A stretch of DNA of 64,000 nucleotides from Echinicola arenosa (lineage in GTDB: Bacteria > Bacteroidota > Bacteroidia > Cytophagales > Cyclobacteriaceae): assembly GCF_014841125.1 (NCBI RefSeq), contig NZ_JACYTQ010000003.1:620001-684000 (forward strand), in the 5' to 3' direction. The notes under the pieces were generated by a model, which made no database searches, was not told the DNA's origin, and worked only from the letters and a program-made list of their open reading frames with translations. A program made the position numbers and the translations under genes. This document shows, in pieces, positions 26,951 through 35,504 of the stretch (position 1 is its first letter; every line of letters starts with the position of its first letter).

Positions 26951-29428
26951 TCAATTAGCTTGAAGTTCATATTTCTCACCTGCTTTGGTGGACAAATCGT
27001 ATTCATATATTTCATCCAAAACGGGTGGCACTAATGTAGTTTCAGAAGCAACCAAAGCCGGTTTTACTTCAGGAGTCTGAAAAAATGGATTGCTGTTTTT
27101 CCCAGTTGCTGGTTGAAGTCCTTTTCCATTCAGGGGGAAATAAGACCGGATCCTGCACAATCCTCCCAGCGAGGACTTGATGACTACCTGCTGAGTTTTT
27201 TTCTCCTTCCATTCCATCGCCACTTCAAATCCACCTCTGACACGTAAACCACTCACTTTACCATCTTTCCAAGCATCAGGCAAAGCCGGCAAAAGATGGA
27301 TAGCACCATCATGGCTTTGTAATAACATTTCAGCAATTCCCGCTGCACAACCAAAATTACCATCGATTTGAAAAGGTGGATGGGCATCAAACAAATTGGG
27401 ATAGGTTCCTCCTTTTTGTTTTCCATCAGGTTGTATCGATGGGGACAGCTGATCTTGGATCAGCTTTAGGGCATGGTTGCCGTCAAGTAATCGCGCCCAT
27501 AAGTTTACTTTCCAACCCATGGACCATCCTGTTGATTCATCTCCTCTTGCTTCCAAAGATGTTTGTGCAGCACTGAACAGTTCTGGATTACGATAGGGAG
27601 AAATCTGATTGGAAGGGTATAACCCGTATAGGTGAGAAACGTGTCGGTGATGATCTTCTGGATTGTCCCAATCGTACATCCATTCTTGCAGCTGACCCCA
27701 GCTTCCTATTTGCATCGGAGGCAACTTCTCTAGCTTTTCGTCAATTTTTTGTCTCAGCTCTGTGTCGACTCCCAAAATTTCGGCAGCACGTGCCGTTTTG
27801 ATGAAAATGTCAAAAACCAGCTGATTGTCCATAGTGGTTCCTGCCGAAACCGATGCGCCATGATCGGTAGCAGGTGCATTTTCAGGTGATACTGAAGGCA
27901 CCACTACTAACCAGCCCTTGTCTGGCTCTTCCACCAAAAAGTCCAAATAGAATTGGGAAGATTCCTTGAGAATAGGGTAAACAGACTCCAGGTAGGCTTT
28001 GTCACCGGCATATTCATATTTTTCAAACAAATGTTGGGAAAGCCAGGCTCCACCCATGGGCCACTGTCCCCAAAAAGCCCCATCAACTGGTCCAGTAATC
28101 CGCCAAATATCCGTATTATGATGCATCACCCAACCTGAAGCTCCGTACATATCCCTAGCCGTTTTCTTCCCTGTTTGGGATAGTTCTCTGACCATTTGGA
28201 CCAAGGGCTCATTCATCTCAGTTAGATTGGTGATCTCCGAAGGCCAATAATTCATTTCCGTGTTGATATTGACCGTATACTTGCTATCCCAAGCAGGCTT
28301 GAGTTGATCTGCCCATATCCCCTGTAAATTGGCCGGTTGACCTCCTGGACGGGAAGAAGAAATCAACAAGTAACGGCCAAACTGAAAATAAAGGGCCACT
28401 AACTGCGGATCATTTCCCTGTGAAAATTCAGCAATTCTGGTATCTGTGGGCTTATTCACGGAGGCAGTTTCCCCTAGATCAAGACTCACCCGCTTAAAGT
28501 ATTGTTGGTAATCGGCCACATGATCATTTAAAATATCCTCAAAACCTTTGCTGATAGCCTTTTCCAGATAGGCATTGGCTTTTGCAGCTGCATCCCCAGA
28601 GATATCCTGGTAGTTTTCAAAGTTGGAGGCCATGGAAATGTACAAGGTGGCCATATCCGCACCGCTTACTTCTAAAGTCTTGTCATTAGCAGTTATTTCT
28701 CCACCTTCACTGACAATTTTTACCTGTGCTTCAAACTCCACTGCTCCTTTGATGCCTTCATGATCACTGGAAGTTCCCGTGAGGATCAATTCATCATTGC
28801 CATTGGTGTGCAGATCAAATTGCTCCGGACGGTCCATGGTGGCTGAAAATTGGATGGCACCTGCCTTATCCGCCGTTATTTGGGCTACAATCACCTGATC
28901 AGGAAAGGAAGACAGCACTTTGGTTTCATAGTTTACGCCGCCCTTTTTATACCGGGTGCTTGCTATGGCTGTTTCCAGATCAAGCTCTCTATAATAATCG
29001 GAAGTAGGTTCCCCGCCTTGAAAATCCAACCTTAAGTTTCCCAATGTTTGATAAGGCATTCCATTAACACCACTAAAAAACTTCTGATCGATAAGTCCTT
29101 GCGCTTCATCATACTTCCCTTCAAAAATCAGCTTTCTGGCTTCTGTCAAAGCTTCTTTGGCCTTGGGCTTGTCATTTCTATATGGCTGTCCGGCATATAA
29201 GGTATTCTCATTGAGTTGGATGGTCTCCTTATTGGGGTCGCCAAATACCATCGCCCCTAATCGGCCATTTCCGACCGGTAAAGCTTCCACCCATTGTTCT
29301 GCAGGTTCATCGTACCAAAGCCGCAAATGAGCATCCGAAACCACGATGCTTTGGTCCACCTTTTCGGAAGTCGTACAGGACAGAAAAAGCAATAGAAAAA
29401 TTGTTAAAAGGGTTATTTGTTTATTCAT
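26951..29428 (-). CDS. GH95 alpha-L-fucosidase / alpha-L-galactosidase lipoprotein
   Basis: An 825-residue exported enzyme with lipobox LSCT (Cys18). The N-terminal beta-domain block [20 protein letters not shown] and LNENTLYAG are diagnostic for GH95. The (alpha/alpha)6 barrel has [22 protein letters not shown] (catalytic Asn region) and [15 protein letters not shown] (general-base Asp region). The length is usual for the family. GH95 removes alpha-1,2-L-fucose or L-galactose; L-galactose occurs at the end of side chains of complex cereal xylan, and GH95 in xylan loci is linked to that role. It is the first gene of a three-gene operon. Confidence 0.92.
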   Translation of the reverse strand: MNKQITLLTIFLLLFLSCTTSEKVDQSIVVSDAHLRLWYDEPAEQWVEALPVGNGRLGAMVFGDPNKETIQLNENTLYAGQPYRNDKPKAKEALTEARKLIFEGKYDEAQGLIDQKFFSGVNGMPYQTLGNLRLDFQGGEPTSDYYRELDLETAIASTRYKKGGVNYETKVLSSFPDQVIVAQITADKAGAIQFSATMDRPEQFDLHTNGNDELILTGTSSDHEGIKGAVEFEAQVKIVSEGGEITANDKTLEVSGADMATLYISMASNFENYQDISGDAAAKANAYLEKAISKGFEDILNDHVADYQQYFKRVSLDLGETASVNKPTDTRIAEFSQGNDPQLVALYFQFGRYLLISSSRPGGQPANLQGIWADQLKPAWDSKYTVNINTEMNYWPSEITNLTEMNEPLVQMVRELSQTGKKTARDMYGASGWVMHHNTDIWRITGPVDGAFWGQWPMGGAWLSQHLFEKYEYAGDKAYLESVYPILKESSQFYLDFLVEEPDKGWLVVVPSVSPENAPATDHGASVSAGTTMDNQLVFDIFIKTARAAEILGVDTELRQKIDEKLEKLPPMQIGSWGQLQEWMYDWDNPEDHHRHVSHLYGLYPSNQISPYRNPELFSAAQTSLEARGDESTGWSMGWKVNLWARLLDGNHALKLIQDQLSPSIQPDGKQKGGTYPNLFDAHPPFQIDGNFGCAAGIAEMLLQSHDGAIHLLPALPDAWKDGKVSGLRVRGGFEVAMEWKEKKTQQVVIKSSLGGLCRIRSYFPLNGKGLQPATGKNSNPFFQTPEVKPALVASETTLVPPVLDEIYEYDLSTKAGEKYELQAN

Positions 29429-29802
29429 TGTTGAGTTTTATTAGTATGGGTAGTCGATATATTAAATAGGAATCACAGTTCCGGCCTTTTGGAGCATTCG
29501 GTTTTGGGACAATTGTGGAGGGCGTTAAGAAAATGAGTTAGCTCGCGAAGTGGACGAGCGAGATCCACTCATTTTCAGCCCATAGCAATTGGTCCAAAAT
29601 CAAATTGAGCTAATAGGGACCTCTTCGTAACCGAAATTTCCTCAATTTGAATATCTTGCCCGCCCGTGGCGGGAGGCTCCACTGGCCTAGATTTTTGGTC
29701 CTTTTCATCAATGGAAAAGGACAACCAGCATTAGAGCATAATGCAAAGAACATCTTTCTACATACAAGCTTGTAAACATTCATACTCAGTTATATATCCA
29801 CT
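29429..29802. other. 374-bp gap occupied mainly by a dispersed repeat
   Basis: No gene. The centre and right carry copy 2 of the roughly 190-bp element; the remainder next to GH95 is AT-rich and presumably holds its promoter, but I found no pair of consensus boxes. Confidence 0.6.
29523..29723 (-). repeat. Dispersed element, copy 2
   Basis: Read on the minus strand: hairpin GTCCTTTTC / GAAAAGGAC (29723-29699), then CAAAAATCTAGGCC, a middle part with CAAATTGAGG and CTCAATTTG, then a palindrome with GGATCTCGCTCG and CGCGAGCTAACTC ending CATTTTCTTAACGC. The end palindrome pairs AAAATGAGT with ACTCATTTT and GCTCG with CGAGC, better preserved than in copy 1 (12600-12783). The two copies are inverted relative to each other and lie about 17 kb apart within the same locus. 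Confidence 0.6.
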
Positions 29803-31188
29803 TCACTTCGATAAACTTCCCAGTCCTTCCGTGGGCTTTTCCCACCTTACCCAATCCACTTCTATCGTTCCGCTTCCTTGTAAAACCAAATCCTGAATGC
29901 CAGAAGGCTGATGTGCCACTGGAACCGTGATGGATTGCCATTCAGCATTCCTGTCCAGCTCTACCTCACTAATCACCTGGCCCTCTTTGCTTCCTTGTCT
30001 GATTTGAACTTTACCACCTTGGGGAGCCCTGACCCTCCAGGTCATATTTTGGGCATTTCCTTTACCAAAATCCACCGCATCAAATTTGACCCAGCCTTCC
30101 TGATTTCCCAAAATTGTTTTCCAGCCTAGAAATGGATTTGACTCCTCCAAAAAGGCGATTGTAGCTCCAGTTTCACTGAGCTGACTGTATCGATCCAGAT
30201 GGACTTTCTCATAAGCACTGCTCAATCCTATGCCCCGTAGGCTAGGCACTACCTTTCGAATCCTTCCATCTGCTTCAAAAAACAAACTATCAGCCCTTAT
30301 AGACCTGTTTTTATCAAAATCAGGGGAATAATCATTATGGTGGTAGAAAAGATAATGTTGTCCTTTGAAATCGATGATCGAATGGTGGTTGGTCCAGCAG
30401 CCTGTGGGAGATTCATCCATGATCACCCCTTGAAACTCAAATGGACCTAAGGGTTGATTGCCCAGCGCATATTCAAGTCTTTCAGTCTTATTTTCCACAT
30501 GAGGATAGGTCAGGTAATAACTTCCTTTCCTTTTGAACATATAGGGCCCTTCTTTCAGGCCTTTGCTCGGGAGCTCCTGTAAAATCACAGGCTCAGTTGC
30601 TAATTCCAGCATATTTTCTTTGAGCTTTGCTCCATAAATATGTCCTTGAGACCAATAGAGATACGCTTGGCCATCATCATCAATAAACACATTCGGATCT
30701 ATTCCCTTTACCCCTTTTATCGGTTCTGCTTGGGGGACAAATGGCCCTTCCGGATGGTCTGCCACAGCCACCCCAATGGTAAAGCCCTCACCATTCACAC
30801 TGGATGCATTGCTATGGTCAGGAAAATAGAAATAATATTTTCCGTTGCTTTCGATACAGTCAGGTGCCCACATGCTATTGGCAGTGCGATTTCCCCAAGG
30901 GACATTCTCTTGCCGGAGGATAACCCCGTGATCTGTCCAGTCGGTGAGGTTTTCGGAGGAAAAAACATGATAATCCTGCATGCAGAACCAGTTTTCCCTA
31001 CCGTTATTTTCCTCCCAATAAACATCATGTGAAGGATAAACATAAACCCTATCCCCTACTACCATGGCAGATGGATCCGCTGTGAATTGGTCCCTGACCA
31101 AAGGATTCTGGGCCATTACGGCAGTACCAGTACACACAGCTAGACTAGCCGTCCATATACTTCTATTGAACAAATTCTTAATATTCAT
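29803..31188 (-). CDS. GH43 glycosidase with C-terminal CBM6-like domain
   Basis: A 461-residue exported enzyme starting at ATG 31188; a GTG at 31200 is in frame but adds only four residues. Signal peptide to AVMAQ. GH43 base Asp38 in FTADPSAMV, modulator in GIDPNVFIDDDG, acid Glu in LKEGPYMFKRKG; SMWAPDCIE and CWTNHHSIIDF complete the domain. The C-terminal about 120 residues (GWKTILGNQEGWVKFDAVDFGKG, IEVDWVRWE) resemble a CBM6-like beta-sandwich. Probably cotranscribed with the GH43 and GH10 upstream, although 149 bp with two palindromes intervene. Confidence 0.87.
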   Translation of the reverse strand: MNIKNLFNRSIWTASLAVCTGTAVMAQNPLVRDQFTADPSAMVVGDRVYVYPSHDVYWEENNGRENWFCMQDYHVFSSENLTDWTDHGVILRQENVPWGNRTANSMWAPDCIESNGKYYFYFPDHSNASSVNGEGFTIGVAVADHPEGPFVPQAEPIKGVKGIDPNVFIDDDGQAYLYWSQGHIYGAKLKENMLELATEPVILQELPSKGLKEGPYMFKRKGSYYLTYPHVENKTERLEYALGNQPLGPFEFQGVIMDESPTGCWTNHHSIIDFKGQHYLFYHHNDYSPDFDKNRSIRADSLFFEADGRIRKVVPSLRGIGLSSAYEKVHLDRYSQLSETGATIAFLEESNPFLGWKTILGNQEGWVKFDAVDFGKGNAQNMTWRVRAPQGGKVQIRQGSKEGQVISEVELDRNAEWQSITVPVAHQPSGIQDLVLQGSGTIEVDWVRWEKPTEGLGSLSK

Positions 31189-31235
31189 ATCCGAATACAC
31201 TTAGTCCTATTTTGCAATGGTTGAAATAGATTGGT

Positions 31236-31307
31236 AAACCTGTCAGGTTTAAAGGAGTGGACACGCCGAAATTGACTCCTGGTGCATATAAAAACCTGAC
31301 AGGTTTT
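31236..31307. repeat. Pair of AACCTGnCAGGTT palindromes
   Basis: AAACCTGTCAGGTTT (31236-31250) and AAAACCTGACAGGTTTT (31291-31307), 40 bp apart. Each is palindromic and the two can also pair with each other, so a large stem around the intervening 40 bases is possible. Located between two GH43 genes. Confidence 0.65.
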
Positions 31308-31337
31308 ATCCCTTTTAAGTAATATGAACAGGTTAGA

Positions 31338-32930
31338 TCAGTCACCAATATTCTCTTTGATGTGAAAGTAATCGAAGTCTACATGGCCTCCCGGTGATTT
31401 GGTCGCATAATTGAACAAAGCAAAACGATAGCCCATAAAATGGGGCAGCGTATACTTCATGTGCAGGGTCGACCCGATAGCCTTCCAATCTTTGCCATCA
31501 AGACTGTAATAGAAATTGGCTTCATCCCGGCGATCGGTAAAGTCACAAGTGGCTTTCAGGTAAACAGACCTTGTGTTGAGTGGGACACGTTCAATTTCTT
31601 TAGCCTCTCCAGAATCTGCATTGATCATCACCAACACCTTTTGGCCATGCTCATCTTTCACCCCTAATTGTCCGTAAAGTTTTTGGAGCAGGGCAAGGCC
31701 AGCGAAGTCCCCATCCTTCATCCCCGCTAAATCAATTTTGGTGACGCCTGTACATTTTGGGCCTATGGTCCGCTGGGTCAGGGTATTTTTAGCTTCCATA
31801 AGAGAAGCATCTACCCTGGACGTCGTTATGCGCAGGTATCCTTTTCTTTCCTTAACCGACCAATACGCCGGATCGGGGTTGTGGTTCCACTGCCAAACCA
31901 AAGGTAGGTCCCTGTCTTTCTTTTTGCGATTAAAATCATCTGAAGCCACAATACCGGGGATCAGGCTTCCATTGGCGGGAAGGTCCAATTGGTCGGGTAC
32001 TTTCCCTTCCTCTCCCAGTAGAGGCCAACCATCAACCCACTCAACAGGCACCAAATAGGGAATTCTGCCAACAGCCCCATAGTCTCTAAACAAATAGGCA
32101 TACCATGTCCCTTCTGGCGTATCAATTAGTCCTCCCTGAGCGACTCCTTTGTCCTGCAACATGACCTTTCCTTCATAAGGCCCGGTTATCTGATCAGCCC
32201 TATGGACAATGACCGTCCGCATTCCCCCTTGGGGCCAAGAGATATTGAAGAGGTAATACTTTCCGTTTACCTTGAACAATTGTGATCCTTCTGCCGGAAG
32301 CATCACATTAGGTCCCGAAGGAGCAGTGGCGTTTTCTATCAACACCCTTTCAGTACCTGACTTGACTCCTGATAGATCTTCTTTTAACTCCACCATGCGG
32401 AGTTTTCCCCCTCCCCAAATCATATAAATTTTGCCATCCTCATTGAAAAACAAGGTATGGTCATGATAGGAAGGGGAAAAAGTATGGGATTCCCAAGGCC
32501 CATTTTCCAAATTCTCAGTGGTAAAAATATAGGTCTTCCCTGTCGTGGAAGAGAAGGTACTTACATAATAAGTTCCCTTGTGAAATCTCAAGCAACTTGC
32601 CCAAGACCCCGCTCCGTAGGCGTTCTTGCCATTTTCCAGATTGATTGCATCCACTTCCCCCAATCGATCATAAGCGTAGTTGATCAGTTCCCAATTGGAC
32701 AAATCATTGGATTTCATAATGGGAACACCTGGGTTCATATGCATGGTGGTACTACTCATATAATAAGTATCACCAACACGTACCATGGACATGTCCGGAA
32801 CATCCGCATGGATTATAGGATTTTTTGCGGCCTTACCTTGGGCCAACACTGTGTGGCTCCACATAACCGTTATCAAAAAAGCTAATATCGTTAGTAAATC
32901 TCCCTTTTTTCTAATTCTATACTTTACCAT
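31338..32930 (-). CDS. GH43 beta-xylosidase-type enzyme with C-terminal lectin-like domain
   Basis: A 530-residue secreted enzyme; signal peptide ends near VLAQG (residue 32). The propeller starts HADVPDMSMVRVGDTYYMSS, a GH43 branch different from the TADP group in the other genes; SYHDHTLFFNEDGKIYMIWGG and PAEGSQLFKVNGKYYLF carry the modulator Asp and acid Glu. From about residue 335 a concanavalin-like domain follows (IVASDDFNRKKKDRDLPLVWQWN, GYRFALFNYATKSPGGHVDFDYF). Likely an exo-acting xylosidase or arabinofuranosidase. It follows the GH10 lipoprotein gene by 18 bp, so the two share a transcript from the promoter at 34258-34288. Confidence 0.88.
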   Translation of the reverse strand: MVKYRIRKKGDLLTILAFLITVMWSHTVLAQGKAAKNPIIHADVPDMSMVRVGDTYYMSSTTMHMNPGVPIMKSNDLSNWELINYAYDRLGEVDAINLENGKNAYGAGSWASCLRFHKGTYYVSTFSSTTGKTYIFTTENLENGPWESHTFSPSYHDHTLFFNEDGKIYMIWGGGKLRMVELKEDLSGVKSGTERVLIENATAPSGPNVMLPAEGSQLFKVNGKYYLFNISWPQGGMRTVIVHRADQITGPYEGKVMLQDKGVAQGGLIDTPEGTWYAYLFRDYGAVGRIPYLVPVEWVDGWPLLGEEGKVPDQLDLPANGSLIPGIVASDDFNRKKKDRDLPLVWQWNHNPDPAYWSVKERKGYLRITTSRVDASLMEAKNTLTQRTIGPKCTGVTKIDLAGMKDGDFAGLALLQKLYGQLGVKDEHGQKVLVMINADSGEAKEIERVPLNTRSVYLKATCDFTDRRDEANFYYSLDGKDWKAIGSTLHMKYTLPHFMGYRFALFNYATKSPGGHVDFDYFHIKENIGD

Positions 32931-32948
32931 GATTATTTCAATTATGGT

Positions 32949-34103
32949 TTATTGGTTAGCCACCCTAATCAGTTTTTCTACAATAGGCTTTGCTTTATTT
33001 TCTCTGTCAAAAAGTAAAGGATAATCTGTTCTTCCTCTTATAGGCCATCCGTTTTTCCATGAATTGGAATCATTTACCCCCCAAAGGGTTACCCTTGAAA
33101 TCTCATCCTCATATTTAATAAACAACTTAAAAAACTCCAGATAGCGATCATCAAATGCTTCCTCTACGCTATCAGGCAATCCATCAGGATAGGGGTTCAT
33201 CTTATTCTGATAATCCACATTATCCGAGATATTAGCCCCTGCATCTCTATTCCATGGAGAAGGAAGTACGGAAAGATCCAATTCAGTAACCATGACCTGC
33301 ACACCCAACTCAGAAAAGGCCTGAATGCTCTTTTCAAATTCCTCAATTTCCGGATGTTCTAAACTTATATGTCCCTGCATGCCTATACCATCTATCTGTA
33401 TACCCTGTTCCTGAAGTTCTTTTACCATCTTGACTACACCCTCACGCTTGCCAGGTTGGGACATAGAAAAATCATTATAATACAGTTCTGCGTCCGGATC
33501 GGCTTCATGGGCAAACTGAAAGGCAAGTTTGATAAAATCCTTACCCAAAATTTGATAAAATTTGCTATTTCTATAGTTTCCATCATCCAATATTGCCTCG
33601 TTGACCACATCCCAGGAATGCACCCGACCTTTATAACGTTCCACTACTGTATAAATGTGTTTTCGCATTCGCTCGGTCAGCAATTCTGGCGACACCTCAT
33701 TCCCCTCTTCATCTGTAAAGAACCACCTGGGAGCCTGAGAATGCCAAACAAGGGTATGACCATGGATCCGCATATTGTTTTCTTCACCGAATTCCACAAA
33801 CTGATCGGCCAGATCAAACCGAAAGTCCCCTTCCCTGGGCTGAAGCATTCCACTTTTCATAATGTTTTCTGCAACAATACTATTGAAATGTGTTTTCACC
33901 ACCTGCATCGTGGCAGAATCCCTTCCCATTATTTGTGGAGCATTGAGGGCTGTACCTATCAGGAATTTTTTCTGAAAAGCATCTTTTAAAGTGGATGCTG
34001 ATTTTTTCACGGATTCTCCTGAGGTGCTGCACCCCAGTAGGAACAAACATATGAACCCGATCAGTGCGGGTTTAACATGATATAAGTTGGATCGAAACTG
34101 CAT
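32949..34103 (-). CDS. GH10 endo-1,4-beta-xylanase lipoprotein
   Basis: A 384-residue retaining xylanase starting at ATG 34103. The longer reading starts at TTG 34151 and only adds a stretch that would spoil the signal peptide. Lipobox LLGCS follows a good hydrophobic core. Acid/base Glu in HSWDVVNEAI and nucleophile Glu in MVTELDLSVLP; HTLVWHSQAPRWFF and GIGMQGHISL support the family. It resembles the 3280-4407 GH10 (shared DGNYRxSxFY, RRGADI-type and GRTDYPLLF/GRTAYPLLF blocks) more than the other two. First gene of the operon continuing with GH43 at 31338; a good promoter lies about 155 bases upstream. Confidence 0.93.
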   Translation of the reverse strand: MQFRSNLYHVKPALIGFICLFLLGCSTSGESVKKSASTLKDAFQKKFLIGTALNAPQIMGRDSATMQVVKTHFNSIVAENIMKSGMLQPREGDFRFDLADQFVEFGEENNMRIHGHTLVWHSQAPRWFFTDEEGNEVSPELLTERMRKHIYTVVERYKGRVHSWDVVNEAILDDGNYRNSKFYQILGKDFIKLAFQFAHEADPDAELYYNDFSMSQPGKREGVVKMVKELQEQGIQIDGIGMQGHISLEHPEIEEFEKSIQAFSELGVQVMVTELDLSVLPSPWNRDAGANISDNVDYQNKMNPYPDGLPDSVEEAFDDRYLEFFKLFIKYEDEISRVTLWGVNDSNSWKNGWPIRGRTDYPLLFDRENKAKPIVEKLIRVANQ

Positions 34104-34257
34104 GTTAGTGGTTATTATATTGTTAATTGAATAGGCTATATTATTAGCCAAGGCTAATTAAGGATACGAAATCAAGCTAAATATTCAGCAAGAAAAGGGG
34201 ATAGATTAGGTCATGGTCGATATTTTTTTGGGTTAAATGAAAACTAACTATCTAAAT

Positions 34258-34288
34258 CAAAGGTAAAACCAACTAGAGTTGATTCAAA
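34258..34288 (-). promoter_or_regulatory. Bacteroidota consensus promoter for the GH10-GH43 operon
   Basis: On the minus strand TTTG (34288-34285), 19 bases, then TACCTTTG (34265-34258). This matches TTTG-n19-TAnnTTTG exactly. Transcription would start around 34250, leaving a leader of about 150 bases before ATG 34103. Confidence 0.7.
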
Positions 34289-34532
34289 CTTCACAATAAT
34301 ATCACAATAGGCTATACATCAATGATTTAACTAGAATCATTGCACTTATAAATCACTTTTATTCATGATAAATATTGGTCATTCTACTTCTACAGGTTTT
34401 AGCATTTTATTTATTGTTTAAATCTTAGTTCGCTTAAGACAAAATACTGACTGTAAGCAATTTAAATCAAAACAGATCCCTGATCGAAAGGTAGGATATG
34501 GTCTTTTATAAAATCATTTCTATTCCCCTAAT

Positions 34533-34596
34533 TAAAAAAGGAGCAGAAGAAGCAGTACATGAAACCCGTTTTAAACACCCACGGCCCTTCTGCTCC
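34533..34596 (-). terminator. Rho-independent terminator of the PPIase - small secreted protein operon
   Basis: GGAGCAGAAG (34540-34549) pairs with CTTCTGCTCC (34587-34596); on the minus strand the stem is followed directly by six T. It lies 35 bases after the stop of the 34631 gene. Confidence 0.75.
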
Positions 34597-34630
34597 CTAT
34601 TATTGGTTTATAGATTATCCTTCTAGATTA

Positions 34631-34999
34631 TCACCCCCAACTTAGTCTTGCTGTTCCCGAACAATAATTCCCACCTAAGTAAAAGTAAATAGTGCTCCAA
34701 TATCGAGGGGTATTATACAAGGTAGAATAGCTATTATTATTGGAGCCTAGGTTATAATAGTGTTCTCCAATCAAAATATCGCCAAATGCTTGAACAGCAC
34801 CATATCCATTTTGACTAGGTGACCAATTGGCTTCTAAACGTACATATTGGCAAGTATCATTTATGTTAATAACCAAACTTGCATTAGTAATATCATCCCC
34901 ATTAACATACAATTGTTCATGCGATTGACTTTGTACAAATGCATAACTACCTGAATAACTAAACAATAAAACGAATAAAATTAAAGTTAACTTTTTCAT
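34631..34999 (-). CDS. Small secreted protein, unknown family (A)
   Basis: 122 residues with a clear signal peptide (MKKLTLILFVLLFSYSGSYA). The mature part of about 100 residues is rich in Tyr, Asn, Ser and Gly and alternates in a beta-strand pattern; it has two cysteines (in NDTCQYVRLE and GGNYCSGTAR) that could form a disulfide, and ends in ARLSWG. I do not recognise a family. It may be a small beta-sandwich. It is 45 bp after a second small secreted protein with similar size and a similar ending (GQLNW), and both follow a foldase gene. A terminator closes the unit. Confidence 0.7.
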   Translation of the reverse strand: MKKLTLILFVLLFSYSGSYAFVQSQSHEQLYVNGDDITNASLVININDTCQYVRLEANWSPSQNGYGAVQAFGDILIGEHYYNLGSNNNSYSTLYNTPRYWSTIYFYLGGNYCSGTARLSWG

Positions 35000-35044
35000 C
35001 AGTATTAGGTTTTAGTTGTTAATTGATTTAAACTATAAAATTTC

Positions 35045-35419
35045 TTACCAGTTTAATTGACCATGGGCATACGCATTATTAGAAGTTGCGCTTAATGTCA
35101 ATGTATACCATTGCCCTGTAAAAAGTTCTGTAGAGCTATACATAGTTTGAGGTTCGGGATAACTCCCACCAGAGACTGCTGTTCCCGCTACATAAAAGCC
35201 TCCTTGTCTAAGGAATACGCTTCCTGAATATTGATAATCAGGATCTGCTCTATGAATCACATAATAAAAGCGTATTTCACAATAATCATTGATGACTGCT
35301 TCATCTGAATCCGCACTTACCCATGGCGTAGCCATTACACCAATTCCATTATCATAAGCAAAACTGCTTGAAAAGGCCATAAATACCATAGCAAACATTA
35401 GGATTAACTTTTTCATCAT
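35045..35419 (-). CDS. Small secreted protein, unknown family (B)
   Basis: 124 residues with a signal peptide (MMKKLILMFAMVFMAFSSSFA). Mature part of about 100 residues, beta-type pattern (YCEIRFYYVIHR, YSGSVFLRQGGFYVAGT, WYTLTLSATS), one cysteine, C-terminal GQLNW. Both small proteins end in a strand with a Trp, have the same length and the same position after the signal peptide, so they may be distant paralogues, but similarity in the middle is weak. No family recognised. It follows the parvulin-like gene by 85 bp. Confidence 0.7.
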   Translation of the reverse strand: MMKKLILMFAMVFMAFSSSFAYDNGIGVMATPWVSADSDEAVINDYCEIRFYYVIHRADPDYQYSGSVFLRQGGFYVAGTAVSGGSYPEPQTMYSSTELFTGQWYTLTLSATSNNAYAHGQLNW

Positions 35420-35504
35420 TTTTAAATTTAAATTGTTAATTGATTAGTATAAAAAACGGGTTTAGTTTAGTGTATTATTCTGACTCCAAGCATATCTAAA
35501 TACT

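Larger units (their letters stand above)
34152..34630. other. Promoter and terminator region between GH10 and the small secreted genes
   Basis: 479 bp, AT-rich, no gene. It holds the GH10 promoter (34258-34288) and a terminator for the upstream trio (34533-34596). Confidence 0.7.

Noticed and set aside
33369-33989. 206-codon plus-strand open frame
   Set aside because: Entirely antisense to the GH10 gene with intact catalytic motifs; composition is not protein-like.
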